From Bolinopsis microptera (taxonomy: Eukaryota > Ctenophora > Tentaculata > Lobata > Bolinopsidae), in contig NC_087084.1 in assembly GCF_026151205.1 (NCBI RefSeq), positions 4,765,538 through 4,829,537 of the forward strand: DNA of 64,000 nt, in the 5' to 3' direction. Shown here in pieces: positions 20,737 to 32,204 of the stretch. The notes under the pieces are model-generated. The model had not been told where the DNA came from and did no database searches. It saw only the letters and a program-made list of their open reading frames with translations. A program made the translations under genes and the position numbers. Each line of letters opens with the position of its first letter. Within the stretch, counting starts at the first letter, position 1.

Positions 20737-21744
20737 GCTGTTTTGACTTTTGACTAGATCCTCGTAATTCTTCGCATCATTTATTAACATCAATTCTCAA
20801 ATTATTTGTTATATAGTAGTGTTGAAAGTATTAAATATATATATAAGTGACTTGGCGAGTGGGCGGGCCACAGCACTTTTTTTTGTCGGAACCTATCTAC
20901 AGTAACAACTGTCTGTTTGGTCTACTAAAAAACCTTAAGGTAGATTCATAAGCACTCAACAACTATGATGACGAAGTATCTCGCTGTCCTGCCTGTCAAA
21001 GAATTTACTGTAGTTATGCTATCTTTGTAAAACAAGGTACTAAAATAATGTTTTTGCATGGTGTCTAACAATGTAAGTGTAATCGGTACACTGGGTACAG
21101 TTCAGCAAATAACACTGAGGGGAGTCCCCCGGTTTCAGTTATATGGCTATAATTGTCCTGCCTGAGTTGTGAGTAGGACATGAAAGGAGATAAAATTAAA
21201 CTTGGTCGTATTTTTAAAAATGTTGTACCATAAAATTTGTTATACTTATTTGGAATGATCAGTGAGTTCCGTCATAATGCCATATTTAATGATGCGCGGT
21301 TTTTGGAGCCAAAACAGCAGCTAATTTGAGCATTAACTTAATGTCTGATGATTGGATATGCTCCAAATTTTTCGGAAAGCTTCTTTTTAAATGCTCAAAA
21401 GTGTCCAAAAATGTTGCCTAGTTGTAACGTTACAACTTGGTGCCTGGATGGTTGAGGGTGTACTGACTTACTGAGTAGTTGTAAGCTCTAAACTGCTCGC
21501 AGCATACTTTGAACAGACACTTCTTCATGATGCCTAAGATTGCAGATTCTCATGATGATGAACTTTCTCGTATACGCACACCGAATGGGTGTATAAACAC
21601 ATGATTATATAGATCACTCAATTCTTTTTGCTTTTATGGAGTACATGTATATTGAAAATTACACGATAGAGTGCCCGGTACGTTGTTTTGTGACCTCAAC
21701 AACTTGAGGGGGAAACATGGTTATTGTCCTTCTTAAGCCCTATT

Positions 21745-21822
21745 CAAAACCGTTGAATAACTATGTCTACTAAATGATACATAGATGTATCATTTAGTAG
21801 ACATAGTTATTCAACGGTTTTG
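21745..21822. repeat. 78-bp perfect hairpin, second copy
   Basis: Identical to 19213-19290 by eye. Confidence 0.93.
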
Positions 21823-23862
21823 ACTAAATCCTCGTAATTCTTCGCATCATTTTGATTTATCAACATCAATTCTCAAATTATTTGTTATATAGTAGTGTTG
21901 AAAGTATTAAATATATATATAAGTGACTAGGCGAGAGGGCGGGCCGCAGCACTCTTGTTGTCGGAACCTATCTACAGTAACAACTATCTGTTTGGTCTAC
22001 TAAGAAACCTTGAGGTAGATTCATAAGCACTCAACAACTATGATGACGAAATATCTCTCTGTCCTGCCTGTCAAAGAATTTACTGCAGTTATGCTATCTT
22101 TGTAAAACAACGTACTGAAATAATGTTTTTGCATGGTGTCTAACAATGTAAGTGTAATCGGTACACTGGGTACAGTTCAGCAAATAACACAGAGGGGAGT
22201 CCCCCGGTTTCAGTTATATGGCTATAATTGTCCTGCCTGAGTTGTGAGTAGGACATGAAAGGAGATAAAATTAAACTTGGTCGGATTTTTAAAAATGTTG
22301 TACCATAAAATTTGTTATACTTATTTGGAATGATCAGTGAGTTCCGTCATAGTGCCATATTTAATGATGCGCGGATTTTGGAGCCAGAAAAGCAGCTAAT
22401 TTGAGAATTAACTTAATGTCTGATGATTGGATATGCTCCAAATTTTTCGGAAAGCTTCTTTTTAAATGCTCAAAAGTGTCCAAAAATGTTGCCTAGTTGT
22501 AACGTTACAACTTGGTGCCTGGATGGTTGAGGGTGTACTGACTTACTGAGTAGTTGTAAGCTCTAAACTGCTCGCAGCATACTTTGAACAGACACTTCTT
22601 CATGATGCCTAAGATTGCAGATTCTCATGATGATGAACTTTCTCGTATACGCACACCGAATGGGTGTATAAACACATGATTATATAGATCACTCAATTCT
22701 TTTTGCTTTTATGGAGTACATGTATATTGAAAATTACACGATAGAGTGCCCGGTACGTTGTTTTGTGACCTCAACAACTTGAGGGGGAAACATGGTTATT
22801 GTCCTTCTTGAGCCCTATGTATCATTTAGTAGACATACTCATAGTTAAAGTTATTCAACAGTTTTTACTAAATCCTCGTAATTCTTCGCATCATTTTGAT
22901 TTATTAACATCAATTCTCAAATTATTTGTTATATAGTAGTGTTGAAAGTATTAAATATATATATAAGTGACTAGGCGAGTGGGCGGGCCGCAGCACTTTT
23001 TTGTCGGAACCTATCTACAGTAACAACTGTCTGTTTGGTCTACTAAAAAACCTTAAGGTAGATTCATAAGCACTCAACAACTATGATGACGAAATATCTC
23101 TCTGTCCTGCCTGTCAAAGAATTTACTGTAGTTATGCTATCTTTGTAAAACAACGTACTAAAATAATGTTTTTGCATGGTGTCTAACAATGTAAGTGTTA
23201 TCGATACACTGGGTACAGTTCAGCAAATAACACTGAGGGGAGTCCCCCGGTTTCAGTTATATGGCTATAATTGTCCTGCCTGAGTTGTGAGTAGGACATG
23301 AAAGGAGATAAAATTAAACTTGGTCGGATTTTTAAAAATGTTGTACCATAAAATTTGTTATACTTATTTGGAATGATCAGTGAGTTCCGTCATAATGCCA
23401 TATTTAATGATGCGCGGTTTTTGGAGCCAAAACAGCAGCTAATTTGAGCATTAACTTAATGTCTGATGATTGGATATGCTCCAAATTTTTCGGAAAGCTT
23501 CTTTTTAAATGCTCAAAAGTGTCCAAAAATGTTGCCTAGTTGTAACGTTACAACTTGGTGCCTGGATGGTTGAGGGTGTACTGACTTACTGAGTAGTTGT
23601 AAGCTCTAAACTGCTCGCAGCATACTTTGAACAGACACTTCTTCATGATGCCTAAGATTGCAGATTCTCATGATGATGAACGTTCCAGTATTTGCACACC
23701 GAATGGGTGTATAAACACATGATTATATAGATCACTCAATTCTTTTTGCTTTTATGGAGTACATTTATATTGAAAATTACACGATAGAGTGCCCGGTACG
23801 TTGTTTTGTGACCTCAACAACTTGAGGGGGAAACATGGTTATTGTCCTTCTTAAGCCCTATT

Positions 23863-23940
23863 CAAAACCGTTGAATAACTATGTCTACTAAATGATACAT
23901 AGATGTATCATTTAGTAGACATAGTTATTCAACGGTTTTG
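23863..23940. repeat. 78-bp perfect hairpin, third copy
   Basis: Identical to 19213-19290 by eye. Confidence 0.93.
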
Positions 23941-26031
23941 ACTAAATCCTCGTAATTCTTCGCATCATTTTGATTTATCAACATCAATTCTCAAATTATT
24001 TGTTATATAGTAGTGTTGAAAGTATTAAATATATATATAAGTGACTAGGCGAGAGGGCGGGCCGCAGCACTCTTGTTGTCGGAACCTATCTACAGTAACA
24101 ACTATCTGTTTGGTCTACTAAGAAACCTTGAGGTAGATTCATAAGCACTCAACAACTATGATGACGAAATATCTCTCTGTCCTGCCTGTCAAAGAATTTA
24201 CTGCAGTTATGCTATTTTTGTAAAACAACGTACTAAAATAATGTTTTTGCATGGTGTCTAACAATGTAAGTGTAATCGGTACACTGGGTACAGTTCAGCA
24301 AATAACACAGAGGGGAGTCCCCCGGTTTCAGTTATATGGCTATAATTGTCCTGCCTGAGTTGTGAGCAGGACATGAAAGGAGATAAAATTAAACTTGGTC
24401 GGATTTTTAAAAATGTTGTACCATAAAATTTGTTATACTTATTTGGAATGATCAGTGAGTTCCGTCATAGTGCCATATTTAATGATGCGCGGATTTTGGA
24501 GCCAGAAAAGCAGCTAATTTGAGAATTAACTTAATGTCTGATGATTGGATATGCTCCAAATTTTTCGGAAAGCTTCTTTTTAAGTGCTCAAAGGTGTCCA
24601 CAAATTTTGCCTAGTTGTTACGTTACAACTTGGTGCCTGGATGGTTGAGCGTGTACTGACTTACTGAGTAGTTGTAAGCTCTAAACTGCTCGCAGCATAC
24701 TTTGAACAGACACTTCTTCATGATGCCTAAGATTGCAGATTCTCATGATGATGAACTTTCTCGTATACGCACACCGAATGGGTGTATAAACACATGATTA
24801 TATAGATCACTCAATTCTTTTTGCTTTTATGGAGTACATGTATATTGAAAATTACACGATAGAGTGCCCGGTACGTTGTTTTGTGACCTCAACAACTTGA
24901 GGGGGAAACATGGTTATTGTCCTTCTTGAGCCCTATGTATCATTTAGTAGACATACTCATAGTTAAAGTTATTCAACAGTTTTTACTAAATCCTCGTAAT
25001 TCTTCGCATCATTTTGATTTATTAACATCAATTCTCAAATTATTTGTTATATAGTAGTGTTGAAAGTATTAAATATATATATAAGTGACTAGGCGAGTGG
25101 GCGGGCCGCAGCACTTTTTTGTCGGAACCTATCTACAGTAACAACTGTCTGTTTGGTCTACTAAAAAACCTTAAGGTAGATTCATAAGCACTCAACAACT
25201 ATGATGACGAAATATCTCTCTGTCCTGCCTGTCAAAGAATTTACTGTAGTTATGCTATCTTTGTAAAACAACGTACTAAAATAATGTTTTTGCATGGTGT
25301 CTAACAATGTAAGTGTTATCGATACACTGGGTACAGTTCAGCAAATAACACTGAGGGGAGTCCCCCGGTTTCAGTTATATGGCTATAATTGTCCTGCCTG
25401 AGTTGTGAGTAGGACATGAAAGGAGATAAAATTAAACTTGGTCGGATTTTTAAAAATGTTGTACCATAAAATTTGTTATACTTATTTGGAATGATCAGTG
25501 AGTTCCGTCATAGTGCCATATTTAATGATGCGCGGATTTTGGAGCCAGAAAAGCAGCTAATTTGAGAATTAACTTAATGTCTGATGATTGGATATGCTCC
25601 AAATTTTTCGGAAAGCTTCTTTTTAAGTGCTCAAAGGTGTCCACAAATTTTGCCTAGTTGTTACGTTACAACTTGGTGCCTGGATGGTTGAGCGTGTACT
25701 GACTTACTGAGTAGTTGTAAGCTCTAAACTGCTCGCAGCATACTTTGAACAGACACTTCTTCATGATGCCTAAGATTGCAGATTCTCATGATGATGAACT
25801 TTCCCGTGTTCGCACACCGGATGGGTGTATAAACTGTGTAAGGCCTACACGGACCGCCTCTAACTAGCCAATCCCTGTTTACATGCCGTGTAGCAGGGGA
25901 CTAGAAAGAGCTAAACTAGTAAGCGGGGCATAGCCAATACACTATACTTCCATCATTGAGTATATTACCAACCAAAAGGAAAATTTCCTTGTGTTTGGAA
26001 TCTATTCACTATAGTTATAACTTATAGTAAT

Positions 26032-26221
26032 ATTTGACCAAAACCAGTGTCTCTCTTTTTCAAACAAAAGATATTAATTAAATTTGAATAACCGTCCGCA
26101 AATGCAAATTGATACCGAGAATGAAATCGGCCGCTCGCTTTTCCCATTCATTCACGGTTTACGAATTGTAATAAAGCTTATTGCGGTCCACTCTACCCAT
26201 AATTATGGGTTTTGGTCAAAT
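26032..26221. mobile_element. MITE-like element, copy 1
   Basis: The terminal inverted repeats ATTTGACCAAAACC and GGTTTTGGTCAAAT bound about 190 bp of non-coding DNA. A second, oppositely oriented copy lies at 61637-61795. This copy lacks a stretch near its left end (the CCATAAT/ATTATGG part of the longer repeat) that copy 2 keeps. No target duplication was confirmed. Confidence 0.65.
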
Positions 26222-27449
26222 TGAGTAATTTAAATTAGTGTCAAAGAGTTGAAATTAATGGGACTTTTTCGTTACTTCTGCCAAAATTTCCGGACGTCCG
26301 GATTTTCAGAAACCACCCCCTCCCCCTAGTCCGGATTTGTCCGAAATTCCAAAACCACCCCCTCCCTATTTGCCGGACGTCCTAAGCTAAGTAGATGGCC
26401 CCTAAGTTTATTATTATTATTAGGCCTAGGGACAGGGACCGAGAGTGCTTGTCCATTGTTAATGGACTAACTCGGCGCACGCTACTACTACTAGTACTAC
26501 TAGTACTACTATAATACTACTACTATATGCTATACTAGCTTCGAAGAAATTTAGACGAGTATTATCCGTCAAGTGTCAAAGCTTCTTGCATATAATATAC
26601 GCGACGAGAGGAGCAGGCAATAAACTCAAAACTAGCGTCTATCTAGCAAGCTAGATAAATTTGCCCATGTTGTAAATAATAGGTTTATCTGGATCGGAAC
26701 TGTTATGTTTGAAACTCATTCGTTTTGAGAAACATTCACCTAACCATGTGCTTTCGCGCCACTGTGGAGTGTGGGCGCCACTGCAAGCGCAAGGGCTCTG
26801 GATAGAGCAATGAGAAACACTAAAAATAAAATGGGCCCACCCCCAGTTTAATCATTGAAATTAGTGATACTGACTAGGGTTAAGGTTAGGCGGGTTATTA
26901 CTATTAGAGTAAGGTTTTATTACGTTCAACACTACTATATAACAAACAATTTGAGATCATGAATACGATGTCACATTGAAACGTTGAATAATTCCTTTCC
27001 TGATTAAAAGCCTTTTCCTTGTTGCATCAAACGGGATCAATAGAAATTTACCCAAGAAAACGTTAGGGTTAGGGTTAGGCAATCTAAATAACGGGTGTTA
27101 TTTATATTTGAAGTGGGATAGATCAACATGGGCTCGCTATAATAGATTCGTCGTACCAAGCTAATTACGATTCTGTAAAAATCGCGATTCCGCACATGCC
27201 GCGATTTCCTTTTGACCTTGATATATCGTACTCTACTGTCTAGTCTACAATCTAGAGCTATAAAATTAAAACGGAGTATGAGTTACCACGATAGTCTTTT
27301 ATTTCTCCGCTAAGTCTACGATTCTGCTAACTAACAATTGAGTCGGGGGTCGATTAAATGTTCATAGATATGGATTACAGAGATTACATTCACACATAGT
27401 TGAACAGCATGAAACAAGTGTAAAACAAACAAACGAATATAATTATATT
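26222..27449. other. intergenic DNA with short simple repeats
   Basis: Holds two imprecise copies of a CCACCCCCTCCC block beside CCGGACGTCCGG (26287-26390), an ACT-rich triplet tract (26480-26530), and a short TTAGGG run (27063-27082). No coding region was recognised. Confidence 0.5.
27061..27082 (+). repeat. short interstitial telomere-like repeat
   Basis: Three tandem TTAGGG-type hexamers, with a related TAGGGTTAAGGTTAGG at about 26876-26891. They are too few for a telomere. Confidence 0.6.
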
Positions 27450-27485
27450 TCAAGCTCGTAAAGGATCGTTGCAAAACTCTAGTTC

Positions 27486-27620
27486 GTCAGTAATTCTCTT
27501 GTCGAACTTTAGTACGTGTCGAACTTGAGTCCAGGTAGCGCACTTTAGTTCGACAGAGTCGAACCTTAGGGTTTGTCGAACTACAGTACGTGTCGAACTA
27601 GAGTGCATACTGTTCAAAGG
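27486..27620. repeat. GTCGAACT-type dispersed repeat
   Basis: The core GTCGAACT or its complement recurs at uneven 15-35-base spacing, often followed by a TAGTACGTG-like tail. Similar clusters lie at 28025-28100, 31490-31545 and 38816-38850. Confidence 0.6.
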
Positions 27621-28117
27621 GTGCAAGATGTTCAGCTCGACAAAATACTGGTGCAAAATATTTCTTAGGCCCTGCAATGACTCATCCAGATTGTGTCTTC
27701 AAGAGCAGGAACTTAGCTGCTAAATCGTCGAAAGAAAAGATAAATGCCTAATAAAATACAGCTTTTAACGGTTATGGTTTGTATTATATATTGGAACAGC
27801 ACTGCATAGCCATATGTCTTAGAACTTTAGTATAATTTTATGAAGCGTAAAAAAATCAACTGGAGACTGTTCCAATTCATCATGGTGTCCGTCTCAGAGT
27901 TTCACTTGAAGCGTGGGTATATATTATTTTTGGGTATATTTATTTTTTTCTGTATACACGATCACTCATCAAAAGTATTAATTGCACGTTACCTATTATA
28001 CTTTGGACTTTTGGGCGAAAAATTATTCTAGTTCGACACTTATGACTTAGGCTATAATTCAACAACTAAAGTTCGCCATTAATCACCCCTTTCGAACTTC
28101 AGCTATATAACAGAAGT

Positions 28118-28855
28118 TAGGGCCTGTCGTGATATCATGGATCGCTTAGGTTCCACCAGGATCTGGTAGTCCTCATAATTCTGCGGCCTCTATGTGTCGT
28201 CATCTCGCACAACTCTTTAAGAATCTTGTGGATTTGGCATGTGAAAATTTGCAGCCTTCCAGACATTGATTGGGTTAACGAGGTGTCGTACGTCACCTCA
28301 AGATCGGGTGACAGGGGGCTGACCAGGCCAGAACCCAATTGATTGGGCCTGAGGTCACGTGATTATGAGCCTGAGGTCACGTGACTATGACGTCACCAGA
28401 CCTTCCTCTCCGTTTCCCGCTCATTGGACCAGGTGAGCTTGCATGCATGTGAATGTGGGTGTAAGTATAGCTGTACTGTAGTTTATACCTAATTAAACCC
28501 CTATAGAAACCGACAATTTATTTTCTGGCAGAAAGCTAGAAATTTACTAAAATATCGTCATTGTTTTAAATTTATTTTGAAGACCATTCCTGACCTAAAA
28601 TCGCACGAGAAATCGATTAAACTTAGTTTCAGAACTCAACAATGCTTCCTTATGCCTCAAAATCCATGTTTTATCGATACAATCAACATATCGATCCTGT
28701 AGTTCAACTTATTACTTAAAGGGTTCAAGTATAGTTACGCGGTAGACAAACTAAAACAAAATTGTAGGTTTATAACCTACCAGGACGTGTGCCGAGTTAA
28801 GCTCGAGTCGAAGGTAATATTTGGAACAAATATTTTAAGAGTATCACCCGTTAAA
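28118..28855. repeat. left terminal inverted repeat of the Mutator-like element
   Basis: About 738 bp and near-perfect over most of its length; similarity declines in the last 30 bases, near a TAC-triplet run. Confidence 0.88.
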
Positions 28856-28862
28856 TAAACTT

Positions 28863-29050
28863 ACTACTACTACTACTACTACTATGTCGGAGCTAAGTCC
28901 GATCTACGCCAGAAAACCCCCTCCATATATCCCTGTCCCGCATCAGGGTTCGCAGTTCCTCTTTAGAGTTTGTCCCAACTTCCTTCAGTAACATAGACAA
29001 GTAGCTTTGTCTTGGTCGGCCTTGCTGTGCTCTACCGTGCGTAGGTTCCC
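28863..29050 (-). pseudogene. 3' end of a LINE (RT C-terminus plus triplet tail)
   Basis: The minus strand encodes GRPRQSYLSMLLKEVG, then RTLMRDRDIWRGF and a stop at 28895-28893. This resembles the last residues of many LINE polyproteins (GRPR, then DRDxWR). After the stop, an AGT-triplet tail runs to 28863, a microsatellite end seen in several LINE clades. Everything upstream is missing, so this is a 5'-truncated insertion sitting inside the Mutator-like element. Confidence 0.65.
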
Positions 29051-29587
29051 ATAAGACTAAATCACTGGCAAGTTAAATTATGTGGCAGTTGTATTGCAAT
29101 TTGTGCAATTTCAGTTGGGCAGCTTTTTAAAGTGTCTGTTATTTCAATTTTCGTGAGTCGGCGATTGGTACAGTATAAATGGAAAAGACAACTACTTTTT
29201 ATATTAATATAATGTTTTATTTTATAAGGTTATTTATGAATTTATTCGAGAAATAATCTGGAAGTATTATCGGCATCTTTTCACACATATATATTATATG
29301 ACTACGAGCACATACACAGTGGCCAATAAGCTGTACACAGCAGGGTTTTAGCGTAATAATCGATCTTTTAGAATGTTCTAGTATGAGTGTAGAATAGCCA
29401 TAAGAGCTGAGTGTAAGATTAGGTAGGATTAGTGTATAGCTTTTGGATGGTTTTGCGGAGTAAGACACGCGTTAGTAGGGTGCATTAGTTAACAATGTGT
29501 GGCCAATTGCAACAGCTTATTCTACTGATAGAATACATCGACCAATGGCAGCAGTTTTAATTAAGATTACGCTAAAAAAGGCTGCTA

Positions 29588-30505
29588 AATTACGCAAGAA
29601 GGGAGTTGGAGATTAACCCTGCTGTCGATATGGTCACTGGATCCATGATGAGGCATGGCATCAGAAATGTCACGATGACTAATATTCTTCGTGACATGAC
29701 TGCTATTTCGGACACCCTGAATCAGTCATTCTCGCTAAACTAGGTATTTATTTAACACCATAACACAGCCTTTAAATGATGTTTCATAATGTGTCCTACG
29801 TAGCACTTTATCAGTTTAAGTAATTGGGATATATTATTCATTTCTATAAAATCTTTTAAATTTGATTGAATGATGAATTTCAGCCGATGATGAACAAGAT
29901 GTGCGGAGGGAGGGTGTGGCCGATTGTCTGAAAATCCTTGACTGGGAGGAGAAGGTGCCACCCTCCCGACGTGTGAGGGTTTTTTACAAGCCATACTTGG
30001 ACATGACCGCAAGGAAGTTCACTGAGTTCCCCATCTACAAGGAGGATTCTTGTGGATGGTGGTTTAAAACGGGAGTCGGTAATAATTATTATTATCAAAG
30101 ATACTTTTTTCCATAATATTTGTCATATGTTAACGATCAGCTTAATCAATCATTCATTCGACATATTATTATACTACTACTAGAACTAACGTGTTCGAGT
30201 TAGGTTATAGTTTCTTCAGGCTCAGTACATGATGTAAATACAAAATAACACAATTATCCTCAGCAAAGAAGGAGTATGCTCGGGTAACCCTACCCCCCTT
30301 GCTACGTGGTCTGACGAGAGCCGCTATTATATCATTTATAAGAATGCCTCTCAAAACAGCATTTGTTAACAACAACCAAGCTGTTGAGAGGCAAGTGGCG
30401 CTTATGTCAACCTGTGGTAAGAAGGTGGTATGGGAGGATAGGAAATCTGGGCAACAAATTGCTGTCGCAGAGCACAGACAGCAAACGAAAAAGCAGAAGA
30501 AGTGA
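29588..30505 (+). CDS. unidentified spliced ORF inside the Mutator-like element
   Basis: Two exons join in frame: 29884-30078 (after TTTCAG, before GTAATA) and 30264-30505 (after CCTCAG, to TGA). Both junctions are phase 1, giving about 144 residues, including DCLKILDWEEKVPPSRRVRV and a Lys/Gln-rich end. An upstream open stretch (about 29588-29743, reading EINPAVDMVTGSMMRHG) may be an earlier exon, but it ends in a TAG right before GTATTT and its phase does not match. I do not recognise the protein. It could be captured host sequence, as in Pack-MULEs, or the remnant of a transposon-encoded protein. Confidence 0.4.
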
Positions 30506-30724
30506 AATTACAATAAATCAGATATATTGTATTTCCTAAGTGGCTCACAAGTAGGAGCTCATCCATTATTTCTTGTATTGTCACAAAAAACGTCTGTAGC
30601 TTACTGTTACTAACTGATGATGGACTTTGATACGATTCGTTGATATGATTTTTTGACGTATTGTATACAGCTAACACTTAACCATATGGTTCAGACAAAA
30701 GGACAATTAAACTGGTGTTTTGTT

Positions 30725-31453
30725 TTTAACGGGTGGTACTCGTAAAACATTTGTTCCAAATATTACCTTCGACTCGAGCTTAACTCGGCACACGTCCTGG
30801 TAGGTTATAAACCTACAATTTTGTTTTAGTTTGTCTACCGCGTAACTATACTTGAACCCTTTAAGTAATAAGTTGAACTACAGGATCGATATGTTGATTG
30901 TATCGATAAAACATGGATTTTGAGGCATAAGGAAGCATTGTTGAGTTCTGAAACTAAGTTTAATCGATTTCTCGTGCGATTTTAGGTCAGGAATGGTCAT
31001 CAAAATAAATTTAAAACAATGACGATATTTTGGTAAATTTCTAGCTTTCTAGAATTGTCGGTTTCTATAGGGGTTTAATTAGGTATAAACTACAGTACAG
31101 CTATACTTACACCCACATTCACATGCATGCAAGCTCACCTGGTCCAATGAGCGGGAAACGGAGAGGAAGGTCTGGTGACGTCATAGTCACGTGACCTCAG
31201 GCTCATAATCACGTGACCTCAGGCCCAATCAATTGGGTTCTGGCCTGGTCAGCCCCCTGTCACCCGATCTTGAGGTGACGTACGACACCTCGTTAACCCA
31301 ATCAATGTCTGGAAGGCTGCAAATTTTCACATGCCAAATCCACAAGATTCTTAAAGAGTTGTGCGAGATGACGACACATAGAGGCCGCAGAATTATGAGG
31401 ACTACCAGATCCTGGTGGAACCTAAGCGATCCATGATATCACGACAGGCCCTA
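30725..31453. repeat. right terminal inverted repeat of the Mutator-like element
   Basis: About 729 bp, inverted copy of 28118-28855, ending CAGGCCCTA before the 9-bp target duplication. Confidence 0.88.
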
Positions 31454-31462
31454 AACAGAAGT

Positions 31463-32204
31463 ACAAAATAAAGTCCATGTAGCGTACTCTAGTTCGACAG
31501 AATCGAACTTTAGGGTGCGTGTCGAACTGTAATACTTGTTGAACTTAAGTCCGTGTGCCATTCTGGATGCTGTCCAACTCCAGCAATCTAATTACAATTA
31601 TACTTATAGAATTATCGCAATCATGATTGTCAACAAATGACATATTGACACAGACAAGATCCTGCCCGATAATAACAATTGGTTATTATGCTGTCTGATA
31701 GCCCTTTTGTGTGTCCACCACATCCAAATATCCCGAATATAATAACGCTCACTTGCTCTTGGTCTCGAATTATACCAAACATAGCTTAATGAGGTACATT
31801 CAGGTGTATAGCCTCACAAGCCCACGTGACCTTTACTTTTCCCACGTGACTTGCACGTGGGCCCACATCTTGACTTCAATTGGTCCACCCAGCCCTCATG
31901 ACACTGATATTAAACAACTACTGGCCGATCAGCCACCCCTGGCCTCTCTCTGTGGCAACAGCTGTTTGGGTATACGGTATTATGCAACGTTTCCATCTCA
32001 AAGCGGTAGTCCATACTAGTGTTGTCTTCATTATACTCGTGTCTTTGTGTTAACGTGTTTTGATACATAGTACGCAGATCGCAGGTTTTGGCAAATTTGG
32101 CTGATTTCCACCAAATAGGGTCAACTCATACTTACAACGTTATATTGTAATTATATTGGGAGTTGCACGTGGTAAAGACCAGGTTATAGAAACAGAATGA
32201 GTAC
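31463..32204 (+). promoter_or_regulatory. upstream region of the MFS transporter gene
   Basis: Contains GTCGAACT-type motifs at its left end and three ACGTG motifs at 31823-31860. No TATA box stands out. An open frame at 31711-32019 has no recognisable protein features. Confidence 0.35.

Larger units (their letters stand above)
13547..25834. repeat. 12.3-kb higher-order satellite array
   Basis: Using ATCCTCGTAATTC as anchor, units begin at 13913, 15310, 16768, 18226, 19296, 20758, 21828, 22872, 23946 and 24990. A partial unit precedes them (13547-13912) and the last is truncated at about 25834. Lengths are 1397, 1458, 1458, 1070, 1462, 1070, 1044, 1074 and 1044 bp. Long units carry a 426-bp insert; three short units carry a 78-bp hairpin; two short units have neither. 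The last units alternate hairpin and no-hairpin forms, giving a roughly 2.1-kb higher-order period. The first unit lacks about 65 bp present in the rest (after AGAAACCTTG). Copies appear very similar, so homogenisation is recent. No known RNA gene or transposon end was recognised in the unit. Confidence 0.93.
28118..31453. mobile_element. Mutator-like DNA transposon with long TIRs and 9-bp target duplication
   Basis: Terminal inverted repeats of about 735 bp (28118-28855 and 30725-31453) begin TAGGGCCTGTCGTGATATC and match closely throughout. The element is flanked by the 9-bp duplication AACAGAAGT (28109-28117 and 31454-31462). Very long TIRs with 9-bp duplications are characteristic of the Mutator (MULE) superfamily and of some foldback elements. 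No transposase was recognised in the 1.87-kb interior, so this is probably non-autonomous. The interior carries a LINE tail and an unidentified spliced ORF. The open frames of 67 residues in each TIR mirror each other and are probably incidental. Confidence 0.85.

Noticed and set aside
13547-25834. snRNA, 5S rRNA or spliced-leader gene array
   Set aside because: I compared the unit with remembered U1, U2, U4, U5, U6 and 5S core sequences and found no match, and no clear donor plus Sm site for a spliced leader. Not excluded for a novel RNA.
27061-27082. Telomere end
   Set aside because: Only about three hexamers, embedded in ordinary DNA on both sides.
27450-27677. 75-codon minus-strand frame
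   Set aside because: Runs through the GTCGAACT repeat cluster and has no protein features.
28135-31436. 67-codon open frames in both TIRs of the Mutator-like element
   Set aside because: They are mirror copies of each other and show no recognisable domain; probably incidental to the long TIR.
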